Assembly (NCBI GenBank): GCA_020850615.1 | Contig: JADZEI010000018.1 | Location: forward strand, 124,001 to 188,000 | Source: Dehalococcoidia bacterium | GTDB taxonomy: Bacteria > Chloroflexota > Dehalococcoidia > Tepidiformales > Tepidiformaceae | DNA: 64,000 bases | Direction: 5' to 3' | Shown: positions 53,562 to 61,906 of the stretch, in pieces | Layout of the letters: every line of letters starts with the position of its first letter | How positions within the stretch are numbered: position 1 is the first letter of the stretch | The notes under the pieces: model-generated | Seen by the model: the letters and a program-made list of their open reading frames with translations, nothing else | Databases searched by the model: none | Told to the model about the DNA's origin: nothing | Translations under genes and position numbers: made by a program

Positions 53562-53849
53562 GTGCTTTTCTCAGTCCGGCTCGTTTCGCGGCAGCCCGCG
53601 GACATGACCACCGAGGCCTGGCAGGTCGTCGTGGGCGACCAGCTCCGCGCCACGAAAGCCCAGTACGACCAGGGCAAGATCAAGGCGATCTACCGCGAAA
53701 CCGGCGTGGGGGTGCTCGCGATTTACGACGCCGCCGACCCGCGCGAAATGGACCAGCTCATCGCCAGCCTGCCCATGTCCCGCTACTTCGCCGAAGTCAC
53801 GGTCCACCCGCTCTGGGACATGGCCCCCACCCTCCAAACCCTCGCCTAA
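53562..53849 (+). CDS. Muconolactone-isomerase-like small protein
   Basis: A 95-residue ferredoxin-like barrel: LFSVRLVSRQPADMTTEAWQ, GVLAIYDAADPREMDQLIAS, SRYFAEVTVHPLWD. It matches the muconolactone isomerase family in length and end, but substrate residues cannot be confirmed. GTG start with SD AGGAG. It is 16 nt before the flavin reductase gene, so one operon. Confidence 0.75.
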   Translation: MLFSVRLVSRQPADMTTEAWQVVVGDQLRATKAQYDQGKIKAIYRETGVGVLAIYDAADPREMDQLIASLPMSRYFAEVTVHPLWDMAPTLQTLA

Positions 53850-53864
53850 GGAGCGTCTTCCCCC

Positions 53865-54365
53865 ATGACATCTCCGGAAGTCCACCCCAACGATTTCAAG
53901 GCTGCGCTCGGCGCGTGGGCCGCGGGCGTCACCGTGGTCACCACGAAGTCCGAGAACATGGTCCACGGGATCACGGCCTCGTCGTTCTCGTCGCTCTCGT
54001 TCGACCCGATGCTCGTGCTCGTCTGCGTGGCCAACACGAGCCGGCTCGTGCAGATGATCAACGAATCGAAGCGCTTCGCGGTGAGCATCCTCGCCGAAGG
54101 CCAGGAGGACGTGTCGGCGCACTTCGCCACGTCTGGCCGCGAGCCCGTCGAGAAGTTCGAACAGTTCGGCACGATCGAGTGGCACACGGGCAGCCCCATC
54201 ATCGATGGCTCGCTCGCGCACCTCGATTGTGAGCTCTACTCCGCCGTCCCCGGCGGGGACCACACCATCGTCGTCGGCAAGGTGCTCGGCGCGGCCGCGA
54301 CGCCGGAGCGCAAGCCGCTGCTGTACTATCGCCGCGGCTACCGCAAGCTCATCCTCGACGACTGA
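53865..54365 (+). CDS. Flavin reductase-like FMN-binding protein
   Basis: A 166-residue split-barrel protein: FKAALGAWAAGVTVVTTKSE, HGITASSFSSLSFDPMLVLV, then AHLDCELYSAVPGGDHTIVV. It belongs to the HpaC/flavin reductase family that supplies reduced FMN to oxygenases or oxidises it itself. Oxygenase partner not found; the Rieske and isomerase-like neighbours suggest an oxidative catabolic set. Confidence 0.88.
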   Translation: MTSPEVHPNDFKAALGAWAAGVTVVTTKSENMVHGITASSFSSLSFDPMLVLVCVANTSRLVQMINESKRFAVSILAEGQEDVSAHFATSGREPVEKFEQFGTIEWHTGSPIIDGSLAHLDCELYSAVPGGDHTIVVGKVLGAAATPERKPLLYYRRGYRKLILDD

Positions 54366-54393
54366 CAGGCCGCCGCGAAGGGGCGCGCGAACT

Positions 54394-54423
54394 TTGCGCA
54401 ATTCTTCACAGGCGGGGTAGTAT
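54394..54423 (+). promoter_or_regulatory. Promoter of the Rieske-protein gene
   Basis: TTGCGC (54394-54399), 18 nt, TAGTAT (54418-54423), followed by SD GGAGG before GTG 54446. Confidence 0.45.
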
Positions 54424-54445
54424 TCGGCCGGAGGTTTCGCAACCT

Positions 54446-55123
54446 GTGTCACCTGCACTTGCCTTCCTGGGCGTTTCGATTATTGGGACCTGGGGCCTCG
54501 CGTCGATCGGTCTGATCGCCGCCGGCATCATCATGATCTTCTTCCCCGGCGACGCGACCATCGCGTCCGGTTCGGACCCGACGCTGGCCGGCATCGTCCT
54601 CCTCGTCGTCGGCTTCGTTTCGATGGGCCTCATGGGGATGACGATCCAGCCGCTGCTCGGCCTCGACCCGCCGCTGCCCATCCGCCCCAAGCAGTGGGTC
54701 CCGGCTTCGAAGCTGACCCGCTGGACCAAGGCGGGCACGCTCCGGGACTTCCCGAACAACACGCCGAAGGAAGTGCGTCTCCTCAGCCGCCGCGTCACCC
54801 TCGTCCGTGTCGACGACAACGTCTATGCGATGAACGCGCTCTGCTCGCACGCGCGGCTTCCGCTGGCAGGTCTGCCCGGCTCGCCGGTCAAGCCGATGGC
54901 CATCCGCGATGGCTGCGTGACCTGCCCGTTCCACGGCGCGAAGTTCGAAGTCGAGACCGGCAAGCTCGTCCGCGAGCCCTTCGACAGCCAGTGGAACAAC
55001 GACCACCCGTTCCTCGGCCGCCTGCAGTCGAAGCTCTTCTTCTTCAACAAGTCGGCTTACGACCAGCAGACCTACCCGGTGAAGGTCGAAGGCGGCGAGA
55101 TCTTCGTCGCGCTGCCGAAGTAG
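54446..55123 (+). CDS. Membrane-anchored Rieske 2Fe-2S protein
   Basis: A 225-residue protein. Two N-terminal TMs (residues 3-30 and 48-70) precede a Rieske domain with the cluster ligands CSHARLPLAG and CPFHGAKFEVETG. Unlike cytochrome bc Rieske proteins it lacks a C-terminal disulfide signature that I can see, and a second TM is unusual. The start is GTG with SD GGAGG. It ends at a strong terminator. It may feed electrons to an oxygenase or act in a quinol chain. Confidence 0.85.
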   Translation: MSPALAFLGVSIIGTWGLASIGLIAAGIIMIFFPGDATIASGSDPTLAGIVLLVVGFVSMGLMGMTIQPLLGLDPPLPIRPKQWVPASKLTRWTKAGTLRDFPNNTPKEVRLLSRRVTLVRVDDNVYAMNALCSHARLPLAGLPGSPVKPMAIRDGCVTCPFHGAKFEVETGKLVREPFDSQWNNDHPFLGRLQSKLFFFNKSAYDQQTYPVKVEGGEIFVALPK

Positions 55124-55144
55124 CCTCATTCCAGGAAGCACCCA

Positions 55145-55174
55145 CGGGGCATGCCATGCGGCATGCCCCGTTTT
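55145..55174 (+). terminator. Intrinsic terminator after the Rieske gene
   Basis: CGGGGCATGCC (55145-55155) and GGCATGCCCCG (55160-55170) form an 11-bp stem followed by TTTT. Confidence 0.88.
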
Positions 55175-55259
55175 CGTGTGCCGACCATGCGCTCCGGTGG
55201 TCTGACGGTGCGGGCGCGCGGCGGTAGACTGGCGCGATTCACCTTTCCAGGAGCACTCC

Positions 55260-56120
55260 GTGGCCTACGAGCAGATCAAGTACGAGGTCGCCGACGGCGT
55301 CGCCACCCTCACGATGTCCCGCCCCGACAAGCTCAACGCGTTCACCAATGTCATGCGCGAAGAGATGTGCGCCGCCTTCGATGAGGCCGACGCCGACGAC
55401 AGCGTCCGCGCGGTCATCGTCACCGGCGAAGGGCGCGCCTTTTGCGCCGGCGCCGACCTCTCGGCCGGCACCTCGACCTTCGACAACCGCGAGCGCGGCG
55501 GCTCGCTCGACCCGACCGAGCACCGCGATGGCGGCGGCCTGCTCACCCTGCGCATCTTCGAAAGCAAGAAGCCCGTCATCGCCGCGGTCAACGGCCCGGC
55601 CGTGGGCGTGGGTGCGACGATGACCCTCGCGATGGACATCCGGCTGGCGTCAACCAACGCCCGCATGGGGTTCGTCTTCGCCCGCCGCGGCATCGTCCCG
55701 GAGGCCTGCAGCTCGTGGTTCCTGCCCCGCGCCGTGGGCATGCAGCAGGCGCTGGAGTGGGTGACCACCGGCCGCGTGTTCGATGCCGAGGAAGCGCTTG
55801 CCGGCCGCCTCGTGCGCAGCCTGCACGCTCCCGAGGAGCTCCTGCCCGCCGCTAACGCCCTGGCACGCGAAATCGCGGACAACACGTCTTCCATCTCGGT
55901 CGCGATGTCGCGGCAGATGCTCTGGCGCCTCGCGGCGGCGGATCACCCGATGGAGGCGCACAAGGTCGACTCCCGCGGCATCCTCTTCCTCGGCCAGGGC
56001 GAAGACGTGAAGGAGGGCATCCTCTCCTTCAAGGAGCGGCGCGCGCCGAACTTCCCGGCGAAGGTGAGCAAGGACATGCCGGCGTTCTTCCCCTGGTGGG
56101 AGGAGCGCACCTTCGCGTAA
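55260..56120 (+). CDS. Enoyl-CoA hydratase/isomerase family (crotonase)
   Basis: A 286-residue crotonase: VATLTMSRPDKLNAFTNVM, oxyanion-hole GRAFCAGADLS and NGPAVGVGATMTLAMD, and the catalytic-Glu region RRGIVPEACSSWFLPR. One of the two Glu of true hydratases is at GIVPE; isomerases and hydratases cannot be told apart. GTG start with SD AGGAG; a -10-like TAGACT lies about 30 nt before. Confidence 0.9.
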   Translation: MAYEQIKYEVADGVATLTMSRPDKLNAFTNVMREEMCAAFDEADADDSVRAVIVTGEGRAFCAGADLSAGTSTFDNRERGGSLDPTEHRDGGGLLTLRIFESKKPVIAAVNGPAVGVGATMTLAMDIRLASTNARMGFVFARRGIVPEACSSWFLPRAVGMQQALEWVTTGRVFDAEEALAGRLVRSLHAPEELLPAANALAREIADNTSSISVAMSRQMLWRLAAADHPMEAHKVDSRGILFLGQGEDVKEGILSFKERRAPNFPAKVSKDMPAFFPWWEERTFA

Positions 56121-56172
56121 GACGTCGCGCATGGCGTTGCGGTGGCCTCCTGCGCGGGGCCGCCGCTCAACG

Positions 56173-56502
56173 TCAGCAGAGGAGCTGGTCGTCGTCCGCC
56201 GGTGTTTCCCGTTCGGCCGGCCCACGTGACTCGTAGAGCGCCCCGAGCCGGACCGCTGGCAACGTCTCGGCCTGGGCACCGGCGAGCACGCCGAGGTCCA
56301 GCGAGAAGCGCGCCGCCGATTCGTTGTCCGGCGCATCGAGGATGGCGACCGCATCGATCCGCCCGAGGACGCCGTACAGCCCGAGGAACCGCGTCGTTTC
56401 GCTCTCGAGCGAGTGCGCGATCGACACGAGCGAGTGGGGGTCCGCGGCCAGGCGCTCGCGGCCGTCGGGCGTCAGGGTGAGCAGGATGATGTACTGGGCC
56501 AT
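56173..56502 (-). CDS. GYD-domain small protein
   Basis: A 109-residue protein: [60 protein letters not shown]. The ferredoxin-like GYD family occurs widely; role unknown. TAGCAT (forward 56511-56516) eight nt before the ATG suggests a leaderless start. Divergent from clpP. Confidence 0.75.
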   Translation of the reverse strand: MAQYIILLTLTPDGRERLAADPHSLVSIAHSLESETTRFLGLYGVLGRIDAVAILDAPDNESAARFSLDLGVLAGAQAETLPAVRLGALYESRGPAERETPADDDQLLC

Positions 56503-56636
56503 CTCTGCCGATGCTAGCGAAGTACGGTGTCGGGCAGGTTGCGAAATGGGAGGCGGCGTGTGACAACATCCCCGCCTTTGCACGCAGCGATACCAAGCTT
56601 GCACACTGGAGACATACCACGGGACAGGAGGGCGTC

Positions 56637-57332
56637 ATGAGCCAGAGCTACGACCTTATCCAGGAGCTCGTCGCCGGAAAGCGGCCCGACGCGGAGATCG
56701 TGCGTCCTTCGAACATCATGCCGTTCGTCATCGAATCCGATGGCCGCCGCGAACGCGCGTACGACATCTACTCGCTCCTCCTCAAGGAGCGGATCATCTT
56801 CATGGGCACGCCCATCGACGCGATGATCGCGAACATCATCATCGCCCAGCTCCTCTACCTCGCCCGCGAGGACGACGAGAAGGACATCATGATGTACATC
56901 AACTGCCCCGGCGGCAGCGTCACCGCGGGGCTCGCAATCTACGACACGATGAACCTCATCCGCCCGAATGTGTCGACGGTTTGCGTCGGCCTCGCCGCGA
57001 GCATGGGCACGGTCCTGCTCACCTCCGGCCAGCCGGGCAAGCGCTTCGCCCTCCCGCACGCGACGGTGCACCTCCACCAGGTGCTTGGCGGCGCCCAGGG
57101 CCAGGCCCGCGACATCGAGATCCAGGCGCGCGAGACGCTCCGCCTCCAGCGCGTGCTGCGGAACATCATCATGACCACGACGAAGCAGCCGATGGAGCGC
57201 ATCGAGCAGGACACCGACCGAGACTTCTGGCTCGACCCGCCCGCGGCGAAGGAATACGGCCTGATCGACGAGATCCTCGACCGGAAGCCCACCGCGGCCG
57301 CCGCCGGCGCGAACGGCGCATCCCCGGCCTGA
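56637..57332 (+). CDS. clpP: ATP-dependent Clp protease proteolytic subunit
   Basis: A 231-residue serine peptidase with [16 protein letters not shown], active Ser in [14 protein letters not shown], His in [11 protein letters not shown] and Asp in the final helix region [10 protein letters not shown]. It forms the tetradecamer that degrades substrates fed by ClpX/ClpA/ClpC. ATG 56637 has SD GGACAGGAGGG. No clpX gene follows; a terminator does. The C-terminal Ala-rich tail is not conserved. Confidence 0.97.
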   Translation: MSQSYDLIQELVAGKRPDAEIVRPSNIMPFVIESDGRRERAYDIYSLLLKERIIFMGTPIDAMIANIIIAQLLYLAREDDEKDIMMYINCPGGSVTAGLAIYDTMNLIRPNVSTVCVGLAASMGTVLLTSGQPGKRFALPHATVHLHQVLGGAQGQARDIEIQARETLRLQRVLRNIIMTTTKQPMERIEQDTDRDFWLDPPAAKEYGLIDEILDRKPTAAAAGANGASPA

Positions 57333-57356
57333 CCGGGACCGCGAACGCTCCCATGC

Positions 57357-57385
57357 CGAAGCCGGGGTGTAACACCCCGGCTTCG
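57357..57385. terminator. Terminator hairpin between clpP and the MFS gene
   Basis: CGAAGCCGGGGTGT (57357-57370) is the reverse complement of ACACCCCGGCTTCG (57372-57385), separated by one base; the tip must open to form a loop. It serves both convergent genes. Confidence 0.8.
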
Positions 57386-57397
57386 TTGCGTTCGGTC

Positions 57398-58681
57398 CTA
57401 TTGCGCCGGCGTCGTCTCGGGCGCCGGGTTCGACGCAGGAGGTGGCGCGAGCATCGCCCGGTGTGCCGCCAGGTAGGCGAGCGCGACCACCAGCCCGGCC
57501 GCGCAGACGGCCGCCATGATCGCGAGGGCCGCCGGCACGCCGATCGACTCCGCGAGCACGCCGGTGATGTACCCGCCCACCGGTGTCGAACCGGCGAACA
57601 GCAGGAAGAAGATGCTCATCACGCGCCCCCGCAGCTCGTCGGGCACCAGGAGCTGGAGCCGCGTGTTCGCGGTCGTGGAGAACGACACGCTCGCGATCCC
57701 AAGCGCGAAGAGCAGGCCCGCGGTGACCGCGTACCAGGGCGATAGCGCGATCGCCGCGAAGAACACCACGAACGCGGTCGAGGACACCAGCAGGAGCCGC
57801 ACGGTGGGCCGTCCCACGCCGGCGAGGACCAGCGCCGCGACCAGCGACCCCGCCCCCATCGCCGAGGTCAGCAGCCCGAACTGCTGCGGCCCCACTTCGA
57901 GCACGAACTCCGCCACCAGCGGGATGACCACCGTGAAGTTGAACCCGAAGGTGCCCAGGAACGCCAGCAGGATGAAGAGGAAGGCCACCTGGGGCGTGCG
58001 GACGGAGTAGCGGATGCCCTCCGCGACCTGGGCGAACACCCCGCCCCCGGCTGACCGGCGGGCGACCACGTGGAACCCGGCCGGCCGCATGGCCGCGTAG
58101 GCCGCGAGCACGGCGACGTAGCTCGCCGCGTTCACGAAGAACGTCGCCGACATCCCGACCACGCCGATCAGCACGCCGCCAACGGCAGGGCCCAGCACGC
58201 GCGCGCTGTTGAAGATGCTCGAGTTCAGGGCCACCGCGTTGGGGAGTTGTTCGCGGCCCACGAGCTCGACCACGAACGACTGGCGCACCGGTGCGTCGAA
58301 CGCGTTGATCGTCCCGAGCATGAGCGCGAGCACGTAGACGTGCCACAGCTCGACCGTGCCGGTGACCACGAGCAGGCCGAGCGCGGCCGCCTGCACGAGC
58401 GATGCCGCCTGCGTGACCATCAGCACGCGCCGCTTCGGCAGCCGGTCCGCGAACACCCCTCCGAACAGCGTGAACACCGTGATCGGCAGGAACTGGAGCG
58501 TCGTCACCGTGCCCAGCGCCAGCGGCGAACCGGTCAGCTGCAGCACCAGCCACGCCTGCCCGGTCGTCTGCATCCACGTCCCGATGAGGGAAACCATCTG
58601 GCCGAGGAAATACACGCGGTAATTGAAGTTCGCGAGGGAGGCGAACTGACGGGCCGCTAGTTGGCGTGGCTCGAACCGCAT
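57398..58681 (-). CDS. MFS transporter (EntS-like)
   Basis: A 427-residue major facilitator with twelve predicted TMs. Signature loop GGVFADRLPKRRVLM after TM2, and FDAPVRQSFVVELVG. It resembles the MFS_3/EntS branch of drug or siderophore exporters. A TATACT box (forward 58689-58694) lies seven nt before ATG 58681, which indicates a leaderless start. Confidence 0.9.
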   Translation of the reverse strand: MRFEPRQLAARQFASLANFNYRVYFLGQMVSLIGTWMQTTGQAWLVLQLTGSPLALGTVTTLQFLPITVFTLFGGVFADRLPKRRVLMVTQAASLVQAAALGLLVVTGTVELWHVYVLALMLGTINAFDAPVRQSFVVELVGREQLPNAVALNSSIFNSARVLGPAVGGVLIGVVGMSATFFVNAASYVAVLAAYAAMRPAGFHVVARRSAGGGVFAQVAEGIRYSVRTPQVAFLFILLAFLGTFGFNFTVVIPLVAEFVLEVGPQQFGLLTSAMGAGSLVAALVLAGVGRPTVRLLLVSSTAFVVFFAAIALSPWYAVTAGLLFALGIASVSFSTTANTRLQLLVPDELRGRVMSIFFLLFAGSTPVGGYITGVLAESIGVPAALAIMAAVCAAGLVVALAYLAAHRAMLAPPPASNPAPETTPAQ

Positions 58682-58830
58682 GCCCGCCAGTATACCCTTA
58701 CGTGAACGTCAGCGTCAGTGGGCAAATTCGCGGCTGGCGCAGGGCTGGCACGGTCGAAGATGCGGGTGAAACGCAGTTGAGAGTCCCGGTTTCGTACAAC
58801 GAAAGGAGCACCAGCTCCCGGAGGGTCCCA

Positions 58831-59322
58831 GTGACGACGTCGCCCACCTGCATCATCGCCTACACCAGCGAGGACGAGCGCTACGACAGCGTCCGCAAAG
58901 CCGCCCTCGACACGGCCCGCGCCTCCGAGGCGCGGCTGATCCTCTACGATATCGATGCCGCCCAGATGTTTGCCGCGCCGCTCCCGACCAGCTGGTCCGG
59001 GGAGGACAGCGGCGAGACCTTTGGTGACCGGCTCACCGCCGACGACCTGGAGCGCGCCGGCCGCCACCAGCTCGCCGAACAGGTGCGCGAGGCCTGCGAG
59101 GCCGGGGTCGAAGCGTTCGGCTGGCTCCCCGAGAAGAAGGGCGCCGACGCCATGGCCGAGTACGCCGACCTCCAGCACGCGGACCTGATCATCATGCCTG
59201 CCGCGATGGAGGAACCCGGGCTGTTCGACCGGCTCCGCGGGAACACCGTCGAGAAGGCGGTGGAAGCGACCGACCGGCCCATCGCCCTCGTCGACGATGA
59301 CGGCGAAGTCCGCTACGCCTGA
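58831..59322 (+). CDS. Universal stress protein-like
   Basis: A 163-residue alpha/beta protein of Usp fold: CIIAYTSEDERYDSVRKAAL, ADLQHADLIIMPAAMEEPG, VEKAVEATDRPIALVDDDG. The usual G-x2-G-x9-GS ATP loop is not clear, so nucleotide binding is doubtful. GTG start with SD GGAGGG. The 3' end overlaps the convergent exonuclease gene by 10 nt. Confidence 0.7.
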   Translation: MTTSPTCIIAYTSEDERYDSVRKAALDTARASEARLILYDIDAAQMFAAPLPTSWSGEDSGETFGDRLTADDLERAGRHQLAEQVREACEAGVEAFGWLPEKKGADAMAEYADLQHADLIIMPAAMEEPGLFDRLRGNTVEKAVEATDRPIALVDDDGEVRYA

Positions 59323-60104
59323 CCCGGCAGCTCCAGCTCGACGCCCACAGGGCAGTGATCCGAGCCCATGATCTCGGGCTGGATGAACGCCCGCTTCACG
59401 GCGGGCAGAAGCCCCCGGCTCACCCAGACGTAGTCGATCCGCCAGCCGATGTTCCGGGCCCGGCGGTCGCGCCAGGCGTCCCAGTAGCTGTAGGCGTCGC
59501 GCTGATCCGGGCGGAACGCCCGGAAGGTGTCGACATAGCCGTGTTGCACCAGCCGGTCGAGCCAGGCGCGCTCGGCCGGGAGGAAGCCGGTGCCCTTGAT
59601 CGCCTCCTCCGGGCGCGCCACGTCCAGCTCCGTGTGGGCGACGTTCAGGTCGCCCATGAAGAGCACCTCGCGCCCGGACGCGACGATCCGGTCGATGTGC
59701 TCGATGAAGGCCGCGTAGAAGGCGTACTTGTAGTCCAGCCGCACGCCCTTGTTGCCGCCGTTGGGGAAATAGGCTGTGAGGACCGTGACGCCGGGGTACT
59801 CCGCCTGGATCACCCGTCCCTCGCGGTCGAACTCGTCGATCCCCAGGCCCGTGACCACGGCGACGGGCGGGACCTTCGTCAGCAGCAGCGCGCCGCTGTA
59901 CCCGGGCCGCTCCGCCGGGTGCCACGTGGCCGTGTAGCCGAGCTCCTCCCAGGCGCTGGCGTCGCACTGGTCCGGCGTGCCCTTCACCTCCTGCATCCCA
60001 ACGACATCGGGCGCCGAGATCTCGAGCCAGCGGTGCAGGTCGCCGGTCTTGAGCGTGGCCCGGAGGCCGTTGATGTTCCACGAGCAGATGGTCAGCGTGG
60101 TCAT
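59313..60104 (-). CDS. xth: Exodeoxyribonuclease III
   Basis: A 263-residue AP endonuclease/exonuclease. Metal and catalytic residues appear in SWNINGLRA, MQEVKG, AYFPNGGNKG, MGDLNVAHTELDVA, and GSDHCPVGVEL. It cuts abasic sites in base-excision repair. ATG 60104 has no clear SD and follows the membrane gene by 16 nt. Confidence 0.95.
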   Translation of the reverse strand: MTTLTICSWNINGLRATLKTGDLHRWLEISAPDVVGMQEVKGTPDQCDASAWEELGYTATWHPAERPGYSGALLLTKVPPVAVVTGLGIDEFDREGRVIQAEYPGVTVLTAYFPNGGNKGVRLDYKYAFYAAFIEHIDRIVASGREVLFMGDLNVAHTELDVARPEEAIKGTGFLPAERAWLDRLVQHGYVDTFRAFRPDQRDAYSYWDAWRDRRARNIGWRIDYVWVSRGLLPAVKRAFIQPEIMGSDHCPVGVELELPGQA

Positions 60105-60120
60105 GGCGCGCGATGCAGGT

Positions 60121-60915
60121 TTACACGAACAGCCGCGTGACGACCACGGCGGCCGTGCCCACGGCGGCGACGAGTACGTACTCGAACGTCGTGCCGAGCT
60201 CCAGGTCGTGGTCGAGGAGGTGGTGGACCAGCCCGGTGGCGAGATAGAACCCGATGATCATCAGCGCACCGGCGAGCAGCCCATCGAGCGGGAAGAAGTA
60301 GAGCGCCAGGCGCAATTCGCCAAGCGAGAGGCCGACGGCGAGGCCCGCGAGCAGCGAGCTCGGGCCAAAGAGGCGGCTCTCCCGGAGCAGCTCCATCGCC
60401 AGCGCCATCGAGGCGCCGGCCGCCGCCACCGCCGCGAGCCAGAGCGGCACGTCGTTCACATACACCACGGCATAGACCGCGAACGCCGTCAGGTAGGTCG
60501 CGATCGCGAGCCAGAGCCGCATCGGCCCGTAGAGCCGCGAGCGCACGTCGACCGTGTGGTACTCGCCGTAGGCCACGGCGCCGGCCGCGATCGCGGGGAT
60601 GAGCGCCGCCGCCGGCCGCGCGTACCCATCGACCGCATGGTCGATGAACAGCGCACCACCGAGCACCGCGAGCGCGGGCAGCGAAAGGTAGACGGCCGAG
60701 GCGAACGGCCCATCGCCGTCCCAGCGCGGGTTCGAACGTACGATGCCATCGACCGAGAGCGCCGCCAGCGCAGCGGTCAGCCAGGCGATCCACGGCTGGG
60801 ACGGGCGGATCCCGAGGTAGGCCACGAGCCCGGCCGCAACGACGACCGCGAGGACCACCGACCGGGCTCCGGCGCCGGTGGCGGGGCCGCGCATGGGGAG
60901 GTTCGCCGCCAGCAC
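60121..60915 (-). CDS. Multi-span membrane protein of unknown function
   Basis: A 264-residue protein with about eight TMs (VVLAVVVAAGLVAYLGI, YLSLPALAVLGGALFIDHAV, FYLATGLVHHLLDHDLELG). GTG 60915 overlaps the amidohydrolase stop (TAGTG); ATG 60894 is an alternative without a good SD. No family recognised. Operon: amidohydrolase, this gene, exonuclease III. Confidence 0.6.
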   Translation of the reverse strand: MLAANLPMRGPATGAGARSVVLAVVVAAGLVAYLGIRPSQPWIAWLTAALAALSVDGIVRSNPRWDGDGPFASAVYLSLPALAVLGGALFIDHAVDGYARPAAALIPAIAAGAVAYGEYHTVDVRSRLYGPMRLWLAIATYLTAFAVYAVVYVNDVPLWLAAVAAAGASMALAMELLRESRLFGPSSLLAGLAVGLSLGELRLALYFFPLDGLLAGALMIIGFYLATGLVHHLLDHDLELGTTFEYVLVAAVGTAAVVVTRLFV

Positions 60916-61796
60916 TACTCTCCCGCGTAGACCGGCGTCTCGAGGCCGTAGATCTCGGCCGCGTTCCGCCACCAGAGGCGTTCCCGCTCATCGTCGGTGA
61001 GCTCGAGGAGGTCGTACATCGCCTCGAACCGGTCGATATGCGTCTTGATCTCGTCCATGCCGCAGTCGCTGCCCCAGACGAGCTTCTCGATCCCGAATTC
61101 GTGGCCGATGAGGCGGCGTTCGATCGCGTGCCGCTCGATCGTCTCGCCGCCGGACATGTCGAACCACACGTTATGACGCCACCGCGCCACCGAGGCCGAG
61201 TACTCGTAGTTGCCCTGGTTGCCCAGGTGCGCGCCGATGACACGCAGGCGCGGGAACCGGTTCGCGATCGTGTCCAGGTGCAGCGGGCTCATCCGCGCCG
61301 CCGAGACGTTGCGCGCCGGGAGCCGGTCCAACATCGCGAGCCAGCGCTGGAACGCCTGCGCCGCCGCTGCGTCGCGCCGCGGGTGGGTGATGGAGTAGTC
61401 GAGCCCGCCGCCGATGACGCCCATGTGGAAGAGGATCGGCATCCCGAGGTGCTCGGCCTTCGCGTACGTGGGCAGGTAGTCCGGCTCGTCGTAGGGCCGG
61501 GCCACGCCGATGAGCTTGAGCCCCCGGTAGCCCATGTCGTACAGCCGCTGCACGCCGTCGCCATCGATCTCCTCCGGGTCGATCACCGCGACCGGGATGA
61601 AGAGCTCGGTGTACTTCTGGAGCACTTCCATGCCACGCTCGTAGGTGGGCCCGAAGCGGCCGCCGGTGAGCATGCACCCTTTCACAATGCCAACGGAGGT
61701 GCAGATCTCCGCCAGCCGGTCGACCATCGGCTCGGTGTCTTCCTCGAAGTTCTCCCAGTTGCGCGGGTAGTGGATGTGGACGTCGAAGATCTTCAT
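60915..61796 (-). CDS. Amidohydrolase-superfamily metal-dependent hydrolase
   Basis: A 293-residue TIM-barrel amidohydrolase: metal motif MKIFDVHIHYP, later His in PILFHMGVIGGG and VIGAHLGNQG, and Asp in VWGSDCGMDEI. It is related to 2-pyrone-4,6-dicarboxylate or ACMSD-like enzymes, so decarboxylation or hydrolysis of an aromatic breakdown product is possible. First gene of its operon. Confidence 0.88.
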   Translation of the reverse strand: MKIFDVHIHYPRNWENFEEDTEPMVDRLAEICTSVGIVKGCMLTGGRFGPTYERGMEVLQKYTELFIPVAVIDPEEIDGDGVQRLYDMGYRGLKLIGVARPYDEPDYLPTYAKAEHLGMPILFHMGVIGGGLDYSITHPRRDAAAAQAFQRWLAMLDRLPARNVSAARMSPLHLDTIANRFPRLRVIGAHLGNQGNYEYSASVARWRHNVWFDMSGGETIERHAIERRLIGHEFGIEKLVWGSDCGMDEIKTHIDRFEAMYDLLELTDDERERLWWRNAAEIYGLETPVYAGE

Positions 61797-61906
61797 GTAT
61801 CGGCCCCGGCGGGGCTGCAGCCCGTTGCGAGTGTAACAACCCCTCGCGGCTAGGCGAAAACGCGCGCCCCGGTCGCGCCCACGCAGCGGTGCGGTACGCT
61901 CGCGGA

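Noticed and set aside
58801-58830. Start of the Usp-like gene further upstream (58666)
   Set aside because: The earlier frame runs through the leader and overlaps the divergent MFS promoter; GGAGGG is placed for GTG 58831.
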